Assembly: GCF_036880985.1 (NCBI RefSeq) | Contig: NZ_JBAJNO010000009.1 | Coordinates: forward strand, 1,364,001 to 1,428,000 | Length of the DNA: 64,000 nucleotides | Source of the DNA: Limibacter armeniacum | Lineage (GTDB): Bacteria > Bacteroidota > Bacteroidia > Cytophagales > Flammeovirgaceae | Reading direction: 5' to 3' | Shown here: one piece after another, positions 42,782 to 51,320 of the stretch | Position numbering within the stretch: position 1 is the stretch's first letter | How the letters are laid out: each line of letters starts with the position of its first letter | Translations under genes and position numbers: made by a program | Notes under the pieces: generated by a model | The model's input: only the letters and a program-made list of their open reading frames with translations | What the model was told of the DNA's origin: nothing | Database searches by the model: none

Positions 42782-42945
42782 ACTTTATTTCGACTCCGCT
42801 CAATAATCGTTTTGCCTTTTCAGGGCTGAAATATCATTTACTTGACGATGGGCTAAAGTCCATCACTGAGGTATTTAATCCCTTCGGGACTTTTGCCCTG
42901 AAAGGGTGAAATGATAGTAATGCTAATCCATAGCTCACGTTTTTT
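42782..42945. repeat. Hairpin repeat inside the Bat operon, solo class 2 end
   Basis: Hairpins CCTTTTCAGGGC, GTCCCTTCGGGAC-like ATCCCTTCGGGAC, and GCCCTGAAAGGG, ending with TAATCCATAGCTCACGT-type sequence at 42924-42940, the right end of a class 2 element. The left inverted end is absent, so it is a truncated copy. Confidence 0.65.
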
Positions 42946-42957
42946 TGCATCCTTCCC

Positions 42958-43875
42958 CTAGCTCTGCTTTAGTAATTCAGTAAGCTGCTGTTCAGCAGAT
43001 GAGTAGGTATCCAGTAGTAAATGGGGTATTCCATACTTTTGTAGCAGATCCCTCAACTTTGTTTTTAGTTGGGTAAACTGCTCATTGTATAGTTGTCCTG
43101 CCTTTCGCTTATCATGCTTCCAGGCTGTTTGGTATTCTCCATCGGAGAAGATAAAAGGCTTGTCCTGCAATGCTACTTCAAAAGGGTCATAGATATGGAC
43201 CAGTATCACATCATTATGTCGGCTAAGGCTCATCAGTAACTGCTCCGTATCCTGATCCATTACAGAAAAGTCACTGATAATTGTCAACACGTAATCGTGT
43301 GTGACTGCCATGCTGGTACGATGCAATACCTCATTGAGACGCTGTACAGACACCGATCGAAAAGGCATCTCTGGCAATCGCTGATTGTAATCTGTAACCA
43401 AACGTAGGTAGTGCTCAATCAGCGACATGCTCCTCTTGGGAGAGACAAATTCCAGTTCTGTATCATTGAAGACTATACCACCAAATCGGTCTCCTTTTTT
43501 CAAGGTCCAGAAGCCCGACAGTGCTGCTACCTGTGCCGCTATAACAGACTTGACATACCGCTGCGTTCCGAAGAACATGCCTGACTGCTGGTCAATCACG
43601 GTAAACACTGGCCGTTCTTTTTCCTCATTGTACACTTTTGAATAAGTAATTCCTTTTCGGGCGGTTACCTTCCAGTCTATATTACGGATATCATCACCTG
43701 GCACGTAAGCCCGTACCTCCTCGAAATCCAATCCCCTGCCTCTCAGCTTGGAACTGTGTTTTCCTGCCAAGATGGTGTGAACCGTCCGCTTGGGAAGGTA
43801 AACCTGTCGCTGGATAAAATACTTGAGCTTAAGCAGCTCTTCAAGGCTGGTTACTATTTCGAGTGGGTAAGACAT
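42958..43875 (-). CDS. DUF58 domain protein of the Bat operon
   Basis: 305 residues with the DUF58 core: GRGLDFEEVRAYVPGDDIRN, IDWKVTARKGITYSKVYNEE and VFTVIDQQSGMFFGT, a vWA-like fold. Usual partner of the MoxR ATPase encoded just upstream. It is cytoplasmic, probably acting as a client or adaptor for MoxR. The gap of 576 bp to the MoxR gene is unusually large for this operon and is filled with repeats. Confidence 0.88.
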   Translation of the reverse strand: MSYPLEIVTSLEELLKLKYFIQRQVYLPKRTVHTILAGKHSSKLRGRGLDFEEVRAYVPGDDIRNIDWKVTARKGITYSKVYNEEKERPVFTVIDQQSGMFFGTQRYVKSVIAAQVAALSGFWTLKKGDRFGGIVFNDTELEFVSPKRSMSLIEHYLRLVTDYNQRLPEMPFRSVSVQRLNEVLHRTSMAVTHDYVLTIISDFSVMDQDTEQLLMSLSRHNDVILVHIYDPFEVALQDKPFIFSDGEYQTAWKHDKRKAGQLYNEQFTQLKTKLRDLLQKYGIPHLLLDTYSSAEQQLTELLKQS

Positions 43876-43896
43876 AAGAGGAAAAAAGCTGGAACT

Positions 43897-43906
43897 TTAA
43901 AATAAT
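43897..43906. repeat. Flanking direct repeat of a class 2 element, left
   Basis: TTAAAATAAT directly before the class 2 inverted end; the same 10 bases are at 44425-44434 directly after its right end. A target duplication of 9-10 bp. Confidence 0.75.
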
Positions 43907-44424
43907 GTGAACTATGGATTATATCACCCCTTCAGGGCTGAATAGTGTGATTTTCATTACGATGGGATGAATCCCATCGCTGACATATATTGTCCTCTCA
44001 GGACTTCTGCCCTGAAAGGACAATATATAAGCAAGTATTGAATTGGAATAGAGATTTCCTACTCTAATCCTTTCACATATTATGATCTATTAAATGATGT
44101 TATCCTATTCAACCCTTTCAGGGTTATGATATATTGATTGCTGTAAAATCCAGATTGCCATCTGGAGCTAATATGGTTTGTTTCCTTCGGAAACGGTGTT
44201 TGCTGTATGAAAAAATAATCCCGAAGGGATTGAACAATAGTAGCCTTAGGCGTAAGCCTGAGGTATAAGTAAATTACATTTATCCAACTCCAAAGGAGTT
44301 GAACCTATAAACCATCGATGAGTTTAAAACTTCCGATTTCAATTATACCTCTGCTTAATTGCAATGGACTGAAATCCATCGTGATGGAACGTCCTAGCAG
44401 CGATAGTCTAATCCATAGCTCACG
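43907..44424. mobile_element. MITE-like class 2 repeat element with a nested class 1 repeat
   Basis: The ends GTGAACTATGGATTA and TAATCCATAGCTCACG are inverted copies (14 of 15). Outside lie matching TTAAAATAAT repeats. The first 58 nt and last 60 nt are nearly identical to the short element at 49721-49837. Between them lie extra hairpins and a full class 1 repeat (44029-44358), so class 1 entered after or with this copy. No coding capacity, so movement would need a transposase from elsewhere. It sits between moxR and DUF58 in the Bat operon. Confidence 0.72.
44029..44358 (+). repeat. Class 1 dispersed hairpin repeat, copy B
   Basis: About 330 bp, over 90 percent identical to 27608-27939 by eye; ends AAGCA and TGCTTAA. 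Stems are kept and loops vary: CCAGATTGCCATCTGG here has C where copy A has T. Confidence 0.8.
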
Positions 44425-44434
44425 TTAAAATAAT
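44425..44434. repeat. Flanking direct repeat of a class 2 element, right
   Basis: TTAAAATAAT, identical to 43897-43906. Confidence 0.75.
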
Positions 44435-44451
44435 GTGACACTACTATTTCC

Positions 44452-45435
44452 CTATGCCACCAATACATTTTTCAATACCTCGTCAATCACCTGATCTGCT
44501 GTAATCCGTTCCGCATTGGCTAAATAGCTAAGTACTAAGCGGTGCCGCAATACATCATGTGCTATGGCTCGGATATCATCAGGAGAAAGGTAATCCCTGC
44601 CATCCAGCCAAGCCACTACCTTAGCACAACGTTCCAGACTAATCGTTCCTCTAGGGCTTGCCCCATATTGAATCCAATGCTTCAGGTTGTCCCCATACAT
44701 CTCAGGGTAACGGGTGGCATTGATCAGATCCACGATATATTGCTCGGCAGCTTCCGAAATGGTTACACTATTGATCTCGCTTCTTGCCCTGAAAATTACT
44801 TCTTGCGGAATCGGCTCAAAGGTCTGTTTCTCTCCCTTCCGCTCTGCCCGCAGCATTCTAAGAATGTCTTTCTCTGCATCCACAGAGGGATAGGTAATCA
44901 GTACCTTCATAACAAATCGATCCAACTGTGCTTCAGGCAAAGGATAGGTTCCTTCCTGCTCAATCGGGTTTTGGGTCGCCAATACCATAAACAGGGGAGC
45001 CATCTTGTAAGTCTTACCAGCTACCGACACCTGCCTTTCTTCCATGGCTTCCAGCAGGGCTGCCTGTACCTTGGCTGGCGCACGGTTGATCTCGTCTGCC
45101 AGTACCAGGTTACTGAAAATTGGCCCTGGCTGGAACAAGAACTTTTCTTCCGAATCGGGCTGATAGATTTCCGTACCGGTAATATCTGATGGCAATAGGT
45201 CTGGGGTAAACTGGATACGGCTCAGCTTGCAATGCAGATAGGTGGCTAGGCTCTTGACTGCCCTTGTCTTGGCAAGACCGGGCAACCCTTCCAACAGCAG
45301 ATTTCCGTCTGTCAGTAAGGCAATCAGAATCCGGTCTATCACCGGTCCCTGACCAATCACCGATAATGACATCTTTGCTTTTAGAGACTTGATTTGGGCT
45401 AAGGTTTCAGTTTCCATAGGAGGATAATTTAGCAA
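44452..45435 (-). CDS. MoxR-family AAA+ ATPase
   Basis: 327 residues: Walker A in LLLEGLPGLAKTRAV, Walker B in LVLADEINRAPAK, sensor 1 in LATQNPIEQEGTYPLPEAQL with the family hallmark GTYPLPEAQLDRF, and the C-terminal lid. MoxR proteins act as chaperone-like ATPases paired with vWA proteins. First gene of the Bat operon; the initiating Met may be 45435 or seven codons later. Its stop is followed by 17 bp and then class 2 repeat DNA. Confidence 0.92.
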   Translation of the reverse strand: MLNYPPMETETLAQIKSLKAKMSLSVIGQGPVIDRILIALLTDGNLLLEGLPGLAKTRAVKSLATYLHCKLSRIQFTPDLLPSDITGTEIYQPDSEEKFLFQPGPIFSNLVLADEINRAPAKVQAALLEAMEERQVSVAGKTYKMAPLFMVLATQNPIEQEGTYPLPEAQLDRFVMKVLITYPSVDAEKDILRMLRAERKGEKQTFEPIPQEVIFRARSEINSVTISEAAEQYIVDLINATRYPEMYGDNLKHWIQYGASPRGTISLERCAKVVAWLDGRDYLSPDDIRAIAHDVLRHRLVLSYLANAERITADQVIDEVLKNVLVA

Positions 45436-45489
45436 ATAAGCAGAGACATATTGAGTTCGTCTCTGCTTATCACTTAATATGAAATATGC

Positions 45490-47022
45490 TCAATTACCAG
45501 TTGGTCTACCTTGTGTCGTAATCTTTTGGAGCACCTCATCTACACTCAGGGAAGAACCTCGCTTAGGAGGATATTCCTTAAATGTCTCAAGAAACTGTGC
45601 TACATAGTTTTGTGCCGGAACAAAGAGCCACATATTGTCCGCATACCACTTGATATAGTTGGCAGACTCAAAAGCTGCATTTTCAAACGGATCGGCACGC
45701 AGGTTGACTACTACTGGCCAAGATGGAATCTTGCGGTAAGCCTCATTGATAGGACCTTCCATCACAGCAAAATGCACTTTCCAGTCCTTATAGCGTACAG
45801 CATTCAAGTTTCCTCCTGCATCGAAATAGTAGATTTCGTTTCTTGGTCCCTCCTTCTCTTCGCCCTTGAAGAATGGTACAAAGTTATATCCGTCCAGATG
45901 TACCTTGAAATTCTTGCTACCTACCTTCATGCCTTTCAGCAGTTTTTCCTTTACGTTAGGATCACCAGCCGCAGCCAGTAATGTAGGTAACCAGTCTTCG
46001 CCTGAGAAGATTGTGTTGATCACAGTCCCGGGCTTGATAACACCTGGCCACCTTACCAGGCATGGAGATCTGAAACCGCCCTCATAGGTGGTACCTTTCT
46101 CTCCTCTGAAAGGAGTGGAACCACCATCAGGCCAAGTAAACTTTTCTGCTCCATTGTCTGTACCGTAAATCACAATGGTATTCTTGTCAATGCCAAGGTC
46201 CTCCAACTGCTGAAGTAACTTCCCTACATGTCCGTCATGCTCCACCATACCATCAGGATACAAACCAATACCGGTCTTGCCATCAGACGCTTTCTTCAGG
46301 TGTGTCCATACATGCATACGGGTCGTATTGAACCAAACGAAAAAAGGTTTTTTGGCTTTGGCATTTTTATCGATAAAACTTTGAGCTGCCGTTAACAGCT
46401 CCTCATCAATGGTTTCCATCCGCTTGATATTCAAGGGTCCGGTATCTTCCACCTTGCCATCTGCTGTAGACTTCAATACGCCTCTAGGACCATATTTCTT
46501 TCTAAACTCAGGGTCTTTCGGATAATAGTAGCTTTCAGGCTCCTCTTCCGCATTTAGGTGGTAAAGGTTTCCGAAGAACTCATCAAAACCATGGTTCGTA
46601 GGTAGGTGCTCGTCTCTATCTCCCAAATGGTTTTTACCAAATTGTCCAGTGGCATATCCCAAAGGTTTCAAAAGATCAGCAATGGTAGGCGCATCATCTG
46701 GAATACCATGTGGCGAACCCGGCATACCAATCGTTAATAGCCCCGTTCGAAATGGATGCTGTCCCATGATAAAGGCTGCACGGCCTGCCGTACAACTCTG
46801 CTGTGAGTAGTAGTCAGTCATCATGGCACCTTCTTTGGCTAATCGGTCAATATTCGGCGTTTGGTAACCCATCATGCCATTGTTATAGGCACTGACATTG
46901 GACCAGCCAATATCATCACCCCAAATCACCAAGATATTGGGCTTGTCTTGGGCGTTTGCTTGAGGCACCTGTATCAGCAATAGCAGTAGTATTGAACAGA
47001 GAGGTATCAGTCCTTTTTTCAT
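45490..47022 (-). CDS. Exported sulfatase with C-x-A-x-R active site
   Basis: 510 residues, signal peptide (ILLLLLIQVPQANAQ). Sulfatase fold: metal-binding DD in LVIWGDDIGWSN, nucleophile in SCTAGRAAF with Cys77 the residue converted to formylglycine; the motif is C-T-A-G-R rather than C-x-P-S-R. Later ligands: GKNHLGDRDEHLPTNHGFDE and VIYGTDNGAEKF. It would hydrolyse sulfate esters in the periplasm or outside. About two-thirds of its sequence is shared with the next sulfatase, so they arose by duplication. Confidence 0.9.
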   Translation of the reverse strand: MKKGLIPLCSILLLLLIQVPQANAQDKPNILVIWGDDIGWSNVSAYNNGMMGYQTPNIDRLAKEGAMMTDYYSQQSCTAGRAAFIMGQHPFRTGLLTIGMPGSPHGIPDDAPTIADLLKPLGYATGQFGKNHLGDRDEHLPTNHGFDEFFGNLYHLNAEEEPESYYYPKDPEFRKKYGPRGVLKSTADGKVEDTGPLNIKRMETIDEELLTAAQSFIDKNAKAKKPFFVWFNTTRMHVWTHLKKASDGKTGIGLYPDGMVEHDGHVGKLLQQLEDLGIDKNTIVIYGTDNGAEKFTWPDGGSTPFRGEKGTTYEGGFRSPCLVRWPGVIKPGTVINTIFSGEDWLPTLLAAAGDPNVKEKLLKGMKVGSKNFKVHLDGYNFVPFFKGEEKEGPRNEIYYFDAGGNLNAVRYKDWKVHFAVMEGPINEAYRKIPSWPVVVNLRADPFENAAFESANYIKWYADNMWLFVPAQNYVAQFLETFKEYPPKRGSSLSVDEVLQKITTQGRPTGN

Positions 47023-47228
47023 AAGATCATATAATTTGATAGATAAAACTTTATCACGATAAACATCTTATTAGTTAATGTCGGTGACTGAGCGAAGCCG
47101 AAGTCTCAATAAACAATCCTCCCTTCAACTACTTTGGCAGGATCAGCATACATTCGCTCAGGGAACATCGAGCGTATTGTTAACCATGGTGAATGTTAAT
47201 CGTGATAAAGTAACGAGTAGCAACAATG
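47023..47228. other. Gap between tandem sulfatases filled by a class 3 repeat
   Basis: 206 bp; 47048-47211 is the class 3 element. No gene. Confidence 0.6.
47048..47211. repeat. Class 3 repeat with inverted ends, intact copy
   Basis: ACTTTATCACGATAAACAT (47048) and ATGTTAATCGTGATAAAGT (47193) are inverted copies, 18 of 19. The 164-bp interior has TGAGCGAAGCCGAAGTCTCA and similar Cytophagales-type repeats. A second copy (50680-51294) carries a nested class 2 element and a partial third lies near 52541-52668. Confidence 0.7.
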
Positions 47229-48812
47229 TTATTTACCTTGAGTACCCTCTGTCAGCTTGTCCATCACCTCATCTAGGTTAAAGGAAGAAGGTTTCTGTCG
47301 TGGCGGATAATCCTTAAAGCTAGAAATCATTTTGGCTGCCATATCCTGTGAGGCTACACCTGCAAACTGGACAATTTCTTCCATCCACTCATAGTAAGTA
47401 TTGGAGTTGTGTTGGGCACGTTCAAACGGATCCATCTTCAGGTCAAATACCAATGGAAGGCGAAGTGAGACAAACGGATACATCCAAACCCCCATCTTAC
47501 TGGACTGCTGCTCCATAAAGACCAGTTTCCAACGGTTATAGCGCATAGCCACTAGCTGCCCGTCATCATTCCAGTAGAAAAACTCTTTCCTCGGCCAAGG
47601 TGTATTGGCAGGGTCATATGTTTTAGGTAGTTCCTGCTTACCAGTAAGAAATGGTAACAGGTTATAACCATCCAAGTGAACCTTGTAAGTCATATCTCCT
47701 GCCTTGTGTCCTTTGAGTAGCTTTTCCTTGATATTAGGGTCGCCTGCCGCTGCCAATAGCGTTGGTAACCAGTCCGTATGAGAGGTGACTTCATTGATCA
47801 CCCTATTTTCAGGGATTTTGCCTGGCCATCTGATTACAAATGGCACACGGTAGCCACCTTCCCAGTTTGTATTTTTCTCACCACGGAATGGGGTAATACC
47901 ACCGTCAGGCCACATATTAAAGTGCGGACCATTATCAGTACTATAAATGACAATGGTATTTTCGGCAATACCCAAATCATCCAGTTTCTTCAAGATTTGT
48001 CCCACCTGCTCATCATGCATCATCATCGCATCCGCATAAAAGTTCAGTCCCGACTTACCTTCATAACTCTGAGGTACGTGAGTTATGTAATGCATATGGG
48101 AGGTATTGAACCAACAGAAGAATGGCTTTTTGGCTTTAGCCTGACGGTCAATAAAATCAACAGCCGCATCCAGAAACTCCTGATCCACGGTTTCCATTCG
48201 CTTGATATTCAAGGGTCCTGTATCCTCAACTTTACCGTCGGCAGTACTTTTGATCACCCCTCTAGGTCCATACTTCTTTCTAAAAGCAGGGTCTTTCGGA
48301 TAATAAGGGTTTTCCGGTGCCTCTTCTGCATTCAAGTGGTAGAGGTTTCCGAAGAATTCATCAAAACCATGGTTGGTAGGCAAAAACTCATCCTTGTCCC
48401 CCAAGTGGTTCTTGCCAAACTGTCCTGTAGCATATCCGAGGGGTTTGAGCAGCTCCGCCAAGGTGGGGTCTTCTTTCTGAATACCCAAATCAGCTCCCGG
48501 CAACCCTACTTTCGTCATACCTGTCCTTACAGGCATCTGACCTGTGATAAAGGCTGCTCGTCCTGCTGTACAGGACTGCTCCGCATAGTAGTCTGTAAAT
48601 CGGGTTCCTTCTTTGGCTAGCCTATCAATATTGGGGGTATTGTACCCCATCATCCCATCGTTGTTATAGCTTAGGTTCCAATAACCGATATCATCCCCAA
48701 AGATTACTAGAATATTGGGTTTGTCTTGGGCATGGGTTTGAAAGGAAATAAACAGCATAGCAACCAGTGCCTTTACACCAGATTGCCAGCCTCTAATGAG
48801 TAGTTTTTTCAT
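47229..48812 (-). CDS. Exported sulfatase with C-x-A-x-R active site (paralogue)
   Basis: 527 residues with signal peptide (VKALVAMLFISFQTHAQ). Same motifs as the neighbouring sulfatase: LVIFGDDIGYWN, QSCTAGRAAFITGQMPVR with Cys81 as the formylglycine precursor, GKNHLGDKDEFLPTNHGFDE and VIYSTDNGPHFN. Tandem paralogue in the same direction. The two may act on related sulfated polysaccharide or aromatic substrates. Formylglycine formation requires FGE or anSME, neither seen in this window. Confidence 0.9.
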   Translation of the reverse strand: MKKLLIRGWQSGVKALVAMLFISFQTHAQDKPNILVIFGDDIGYWNLSYNNDGMMGYNTPNIDRLAKEGTRFTDYYAEQSCTAGRAAFITGQMPVRTGMTKVGLPGADLGIQKEDPTLAELLKPLGYATGQFGKNHLGDKDEFLPTNHGFDEFFGNLYHLNAEEAPENPYYPKDPAFRKKYGPRGVIKSTADGKVEDTGPLNIKRMETVDQEFLDAAVDFIDRQAKAKKPFFCWFNTSHMHYITHVPQSYEGKSGLNFYADAMMMHDEQVGQILKKLDDLGIAENTIVIYSTDNGPHFNMWPDGGITPFRGEKNTNWEGGYRVPFVIRWPGKIPENRVINEVTSHTDWLPTLLAAAGDPNIKEKLLKGHKAGDMTYKVHLDGYNLLPFLTGKQELPKTYDPANTPWPRKEFFYWNDDGQLVAMRYNRWKLVFMEQQSSKMGVWMYPFVSLRLPLVFDLKMDPFERAQHNSNTYYEWMEEIVQFAGVASQDMAAKMISSFKDYPPRQKPSSFNLDEVMDKLTEGTQGK

Positions 48813-48945
48813 CGTATAGTAGAAGTTAAGGAATTGATTACCTGATAAGTAATAAAAGGAAGGAAGGAAGGTAGAGTATTAAACAATTCTAACAAGTAAC
48901 ACCATACACAACGAATGAGTTCACACTTTTGTATCTAAACAAAAA

Positions 48946-48971
48946 GGCTACACAGATTTCTCTGCATAGCC
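48946..48971 (-). terminator. Terminator of the cupin gene
   Basis: GGCTACACAGA and TCTGCATAGCC form a stem with a 4-nt loop; TTTTTGTTT follows on the minus strand. Confidence 0.8.
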
Positions 48972-48976
48972 ATCTT

Positions 48977-49417
48977 TTACATTAGCTTGACGCCATAATC
49001 ACCACAGATCCTGACTACTTTTTCAAAGTCCGGTGGACCATCATCAGGCAACTGACTCAATAACTCAAACATTCCTTCAATGCCTGCTGGAAATATACTC
49101 AATATCACTCGGGCATTTTGGTTACCCAATACCTTAAAGGAATGTGGGATCATTCTGGGCAAGAATATCGTATCTCCTGCTTTCAGTACTGATCTCGTAT
49201 CTCCTACCGTAAATTCCACTTCCCCTTCCAACAACTGAAACACTTCATCTTCTCGCTCATGCATATGTTTTGGCAACTGTGTACCTGGTGGGTTATTCTG
49301 TTCAATCAAGGTAAACAAGCCATTGGTGTCCTTACCAGTCAACTTGATGGTCTGATGATCCCCTATCACATTCAGCTTTCTACCTTCATTGGCTTTGATG
49401 ATTTGGCTTTTAGTCAT
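48977..49417 (-). CDS. Cupin-domain protein
   Basis: 146 residues with a single cupin: metal-ligand motif PGTQLPKHMHEREDEVFQLL (two His and a Glu) and the second motif FLPRMIPHSFKVLG. It is a small metal-binding beta-barrel; such cupins bind or isomerise small ligands. Upstream (right) is repeat DNA; downstream are the sulfatases on the same strand, separated by a terminator, so co-transcription is unlikely. Confidence 0.85.
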   Translation of the reverse strand: MTKSQIIKANEGRKLNVIGDHQTIKLTGKDTNGLFTLIEQNNPPGTQLPKHMHEREDEVFQLLEGEVEFTVGDTRSVLKAGDTIFLPRMIPHSFKVLGNQNARVILSIFPAGIEGMFELLSQLPDDGPPDFEKVVRICGDYGVKLM

Positions 49418-49720
49418 GTCTTATGAATTTTGAATCAACCGAAATGGTTAAGGTGGGTGAGATGACTTATGCAACAGTGTACACAATGGAACTCTGCCCA
49501 AAAACACCGTCTCTAGCAAAGGAGTTCATCTTGTTATTTAACACTAAGGCTACTTTGACAAACTCTGTACATATACACTCAACAAACAATTTATGATAGC
49601 CCCTCTAATTTAGAAGTTAAATTCGTTTTTTGGCTTCGGCTTCGTTCAGCAACCTCTAAACGGACATTGGGCGTATTCGAAGGATATTTCTTTCATCTTT
49701 AATTCAAGCATCTATAAATA

Positions 49721-49837
49721 ACGTGAACTATGGATTATATCACCCCTTCAGGGCTGAATAGTGTGATTTTCATTACGATGGATTTCAGTCCATCGTGAAA
49801 TAACGTCCTAGCAGCGATAGTCTAATCCATAGCTCAC
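49721..49837. mobile_element. MITE-like class 2 repeat element, compact copy
   Basis: 117 bp from ACGTGAACTATGGATTA to TAATCCATAGCTCACT, with hairpins CCCCTTCAGGGC and GATGGATTTCAGTCCATC. Flanks TATAAATA and TTTAAATA agree in 7 of 8, possibly a decayed target duplication. It is an internally deleted relative of 43907-44424. Confidence 0.65.
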
Positions 49838-49850
49838 TTTAAATAGACAA

Positions 49851-49880
49851 AACCCCACCATCTACAGAGATGGCAGGGTT
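49851..49880 (-). terminator. Terminator after the coiled-coil gene
   Basis: AACCCCACCATCT and AGATGGCAGGGTT pair (two G-U type positions), followed on the minus strand by TTTTG. Confidence 0.7.
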
Positions 49881-49904
49881 GTTCAAAACAAGATTGTAAT
49901 TGTT

Positions 49905-50408
49905 TTAAGATGCTGTATAGTCAACTCCATCAAACGTAACTGTCCCACTGCCAAGGTTACCAGGGACAAAATAATCGTTTAAGTAAGTAACCATTCCTTG
50001 CTTTACTTCCTGAATAATGGCTTCAGAGGTTTTGATATTAACAAAATCCTTGATCAGGTACATCCCACCCAAATTTTTGGATAACTGGCGATCAATTTCT
50101 CCTATCTTGAAAGAAACTCCTTTTAGGGTATGTTCTAATTCACTTTTCTTCGCAGGGTCTGACTCGTTCGCAATTTTATCAATTAACGCTTGCTCCTGTT
50201 CCCCCAAGTCAGCTTTCTTTTCTAATAAGTCACTGCGACGCACCCCATTTTTACGGTCTTCTACATCTTTCAAATCTGAACGAGCATCCATCTCATCAAT
50301 CCAAATCTCCACCATATTGGCGAATGTATCCAGTTCTATTTTACTGGATGCAAACAATGGGTAGTTTTCAGGCTTGAAAACTTCTTGTAGGTCTAGTTGT
50401 GTAGCCAT
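49905..50408 (-). CDS. Hypothetical coiled-coil protein
   Basis: 167 residues, no signal peptide. Short N-terminal head (FKPENYPLFASSKIELDTFA), long coiled coil (about 55-120: LLEKKADLGEQEQALIDKIA, DPAKKSELEHTLKGVSFKIG) and a beta-like tail ending VTFDGVDYTAS. No known family comes to mind. Size and layout resemble 28279-28779. It has its own terminator and a 200-bp leader with no evident motif. Confidence 0.6.
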   Translation of the reverse strand: MATQLDLQEVFKPENYPLFASSKIELDTFANMVEIWIDEMDARSDLKDVEDRKNGVRRSDLLEKKADLGEQEQALIDKIANESDPAKKSELEHTLKGVSFKIGEIDRQLSKNLGGMYLIKDFVNIKTSEAIIQEVKQGMVTYLNDYFVPGNLGSGTVTFDGVDYTAS

Positions 50409-50705
50409 AATGTGTTTTCTGTTTTTTTAAGGTTAAATCTAAACTGATATGTTTATTACAGGAATTTTTCCTGATCTGCATATGGTAACAACTACAAGGT
50501 AAGGCAAGAGTAACCTTTATTTCAAGGGTGGTGTAAGAAGTGCCAAACCTTCTTTCTTTCAGGGAATAAGTAACGTCATCTCTATAAAACACCCCCTATA
50601 GTCAGTTCTATCTTTTCTTTCATTGATACCGAAAACCTTATGTAAGAAAAAAACACAATTGCTATTCCAATATGTTAGCCTTTATCACGATTGAAATTCA
50701 TCGTA

Positions 50706-50714
50706 TTAACAATA
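50706..50714. repeat. 9-bp target duplication of class 2 element, left
   Basis: TTAACAATA, repeated at 51164-51172. Confidence 0.78.
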
Positions 50715-51163
50715 GCGTGAATTATGGATTTATCTTCAAGTATATCGCCCTTTCAGGACTGAACAGTGTGGTTTTCATTACGACGGGATAATCGCGTGTG
50801 CAACGGCCATCGCTGATATATTCAGTCCCTTCGGGACATCTACCCTGAAAGGGTAAAATATAATAGTGATGGATTTCAATCCATCTCATTCATGATACCT
50901 TAAAAGCGAATTCTAATCCAAAACGCACATTATATTATGATGGACTAAATGAACGTGAACTATGGATTATACCACCCCTTCAGGGCTGAAATATCGTTTA
51001 CATGACAATGGACTAAAGTCCATCGCTGATATATTTTGTCCCTTCGGGACTTATGCCCTGAAAGGGTCTTATACAATAGCGATGGGTATCACCCATCGTA
51101 AAGAAAGACATGTAAATCAGCCCAAAAAGGGCGAAATAGCGACATTTCAATACATAACTCACG
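50715..51163. mobile_element. MITE-like class 2 repeat element, tandem pair, inside a class 3 repeat
   Basis: 449 bp between TTAACAATA duplications. The left end GCGTGAATTATGG and right end CATAACTCACG are inverted. Two units are fused head to tail: the first ends TCTAATCCAAAACGCAC near 50927, the second starts ACGTGAACTATGGATTA at 50951. Inside are hairpins GTCCCTTCGGGAC, CCCTGAAAGGG and GATGGGTATCACCCATC. No coding frame. Confidence 0.72.
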
Positions 51164-51172
51164 TTAACAATA
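51164..51172. repeat. 9-bp target duplication of class 2 element, right
   Basis: TTAACAATA, identical to 50706-50714. Confidence 0.78.
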
Positions 51173-51320
51173 CTATCGGTGTTCCCTGATCGAAGCCGAA
51201 GGGCGATTTATTTAGACTTCGACTACTTCGGCAGACTCTGCTTACATTCGCTCTGTCACCGATGTTAACTATAAAGTGTAAATCGTGATAAAGTTCATTA
51301 TCAAGACTCCGCAGTTATAT

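Larger units (their letters stand above)
49418..49904. other. Non-coding region with a compact class 2 element
   Basis: 487 bp, no gene. Contains the class 2 element at 49721-49837 and a terminator for the next gene at 49851-49880. Confidence 0.6.
50680..51294. repeat. Class 3 repeat, copy split by a class 2 element
   Basis: Ends CTTTATCACGATT (50680) and AATCGTGATAAAG (51282). Removing the class 2 element and one 9-bp duplication (458 bp) leaves 157 bp, close to the 162-164 bp of the intact copy at 47048. Confidence 0.72.

Noticed and set aside
44542-45189. 215-codon + strand frame opposite moxR
   Set aside because: Antisense shadow of the highly conserved MoxR gene.
47778-48620. 280-codon + strand frame opposite a sulfatase
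   Set aside because: Antisense shadow; the sulfatase on the other strand has full motifs and a signal peptide.
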